From Lachnospiraceae bacterium (GTDB lineage: Bacteria > Bacillota > Clostridia > Lachnospirales > Lachnospiraceae), in the NCBI GenBank assembly GCA_900766815.1, contig CAAFWV010000001.1:1-6973 (forward strand): DNA of 6,973 nt. The letters run 5' to 3'. The notes beneath the pieces are model-generated. The model was not told the DNA's origin. It worked only from the letters and a program-made list of their open reading frames with translations, and did not search any database. The first letter of the stretch is position 1, and every line of letters begins with the position of its first letter. This document shows positions 6,568 through 6,973 of the stretch, piece after piece. The translations under genes were made by a program, and so were the position numbers.

Positions 6568-6973
6568 TTATTCTGCATTCTCATGACCTTCAGGCTTGTG
6601 GAACAGGTAGGTCTTGCGCTCTGTACCGTTAATGAGCTTAACAATATTGCTCCTGTGTCTCCAGTAAGCCATTGCCATGAGCACTAATGCTATTATATAG
6701 AGCTCTGTAAGCTCGGGGCGTGTCATTGCACCGAGCATGCCCTTCTCTCCCATGACCACAGTCTGAATAACAAAGCCTAAGTATACGAGCAGTGAGCCCA
6801 ATGATACATAATGCAGTGTGAAGAAGGGTGTGAAGAACATGATTACACCAACCAGGATAAACCATGGATTGATGCTGAATATCAGTCCTGCGGTTGAAGC
6901 TATTCCCTTGCCGCCCTTGAAGCCCATATAGAAAGGGAAGTTGTGACCGAGGATTGCTCCCAGTGCCGTATAA
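6568..6973 (-). CDS. plsY: acyl-phosphate:glycerol-3-phosphate acyltransferase (PlsY), 5' part outside the window
   Basis: PlsY is an integral membrane enzyme that moves an acyl group from acyl phosphate to sn-glycerol 3-phosphate, giving lysophosphatidic acid. Only the last 134 codons lie in the window; against a usual length near 200-220, roughly 70-85 N-terminal residues lie beyond the right edge. The frame stays open to the edge, and the Met at 6927 is internal: the residues before it (TALGAILGHNFPFY) are the conserved lead-in to the glycine-rich active-site loop GFKGGKGIAST. The third conserved region appears as YWRHRSNIVKLINGTE near the C-terminus. At least three hydrophobic membrane segments are visible (after the GGKG loop, around YVSLGSLLVYLGF, and YIIALVLMAMAYW). 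The C-terminal tail is short and charged. gpsA follows directly and supplies its substrate. Confidence 0.95.
   Translation of the reverse strand, partial: YTALGAILGHNFPFYMGFKGGKGIASTAGLIFSINPWFILVGVIMFFTPFFTLHYVSLGSLLVYLGFVIQTVVMGEKGMLGAMTRPELTELYIIALVLMAMAYWRHRSNIVKLINGTERKTYLFHKPEGHENAE

Noticed and set aside
6568..6927. A 119-residue protein starting at ATG 6927
   Set aside because: This Met is inside PlsY; conserved PlsY residues continue in frame to the window edge.

Overview
The window holds six protein-coding genes, all on the minus strand, so transcription runs from high to low coordinates. Gene content (acyl-phosphate PlsY, GpsA, a clostridial-type short MetF, a DUF3048 lipoprotein), moderate GC with AT-rich spacers, and strong GGGAG/GAGGTGA-type Shine-Dalgarno sites point to a Gram-positive Firmicute. 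It is most likely a Clostridia/Lachnospiraceae-type anaerobe; this placement is inferred from gene style, not from a marker gene. No tRNA, rRNA, CRISPR, IS element or phage gene was seen, and no stretch over 300 bases lacks a gene.

Layout in transcription order. (1) plsY is cut by the right edge of the window, leaving its C-terminal ~134 codons. (2) gpsA follows after 32 nt. (3) A MoxR-type AAA+ ATPase follows after 2 nt. (4) A CoxE-like von Willebrand A (vWA) protein follows after 1 nt. (5) tyrS follows after 31 nt. No terminator-like hairpin was seen between these five, so they read as one operon, with its promoter presumably beyond the right edge. (6) A DUF3048 lipoprotein gene follows after 73 nt; it has its own sigma-A-like promoter and ends in a clear intrinsic terminator. 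(7) metF is a separate unit at the left edge, with a weak candidate promoter just after that terminator.

How the genes work together. GpsA makes sn-glycerol 3-phosphate and PlsY acylates it, so that pair is the entry to phospholipid synthesis. TyrRS charges tRNA-Tyr. MetF makes 5-methyl-tetrahydrofolate. Between the lipid genes and tyrS sits a tightly coupled AAA+/vWA pair of the MoxR/CoxD-CoxE type. Its relatives act as ATP-driven maturation or remodelling machines, but no obvious client enzyme is visible here. It is the most interesting part of the window: a cryptic chaperone-like pair in a housekeeping operon, with an altered MIDAS metal-site motif and an added cysteine pair. The DUF3048 lipoprotein is the other poorly understood gene.

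Start codons were moved inward from the longest possible reading frame for metF, the DUF3048 gene and the AAA+ gene, because in each case a good Shine-Dalgarno sequence lies just before the inner ATG.
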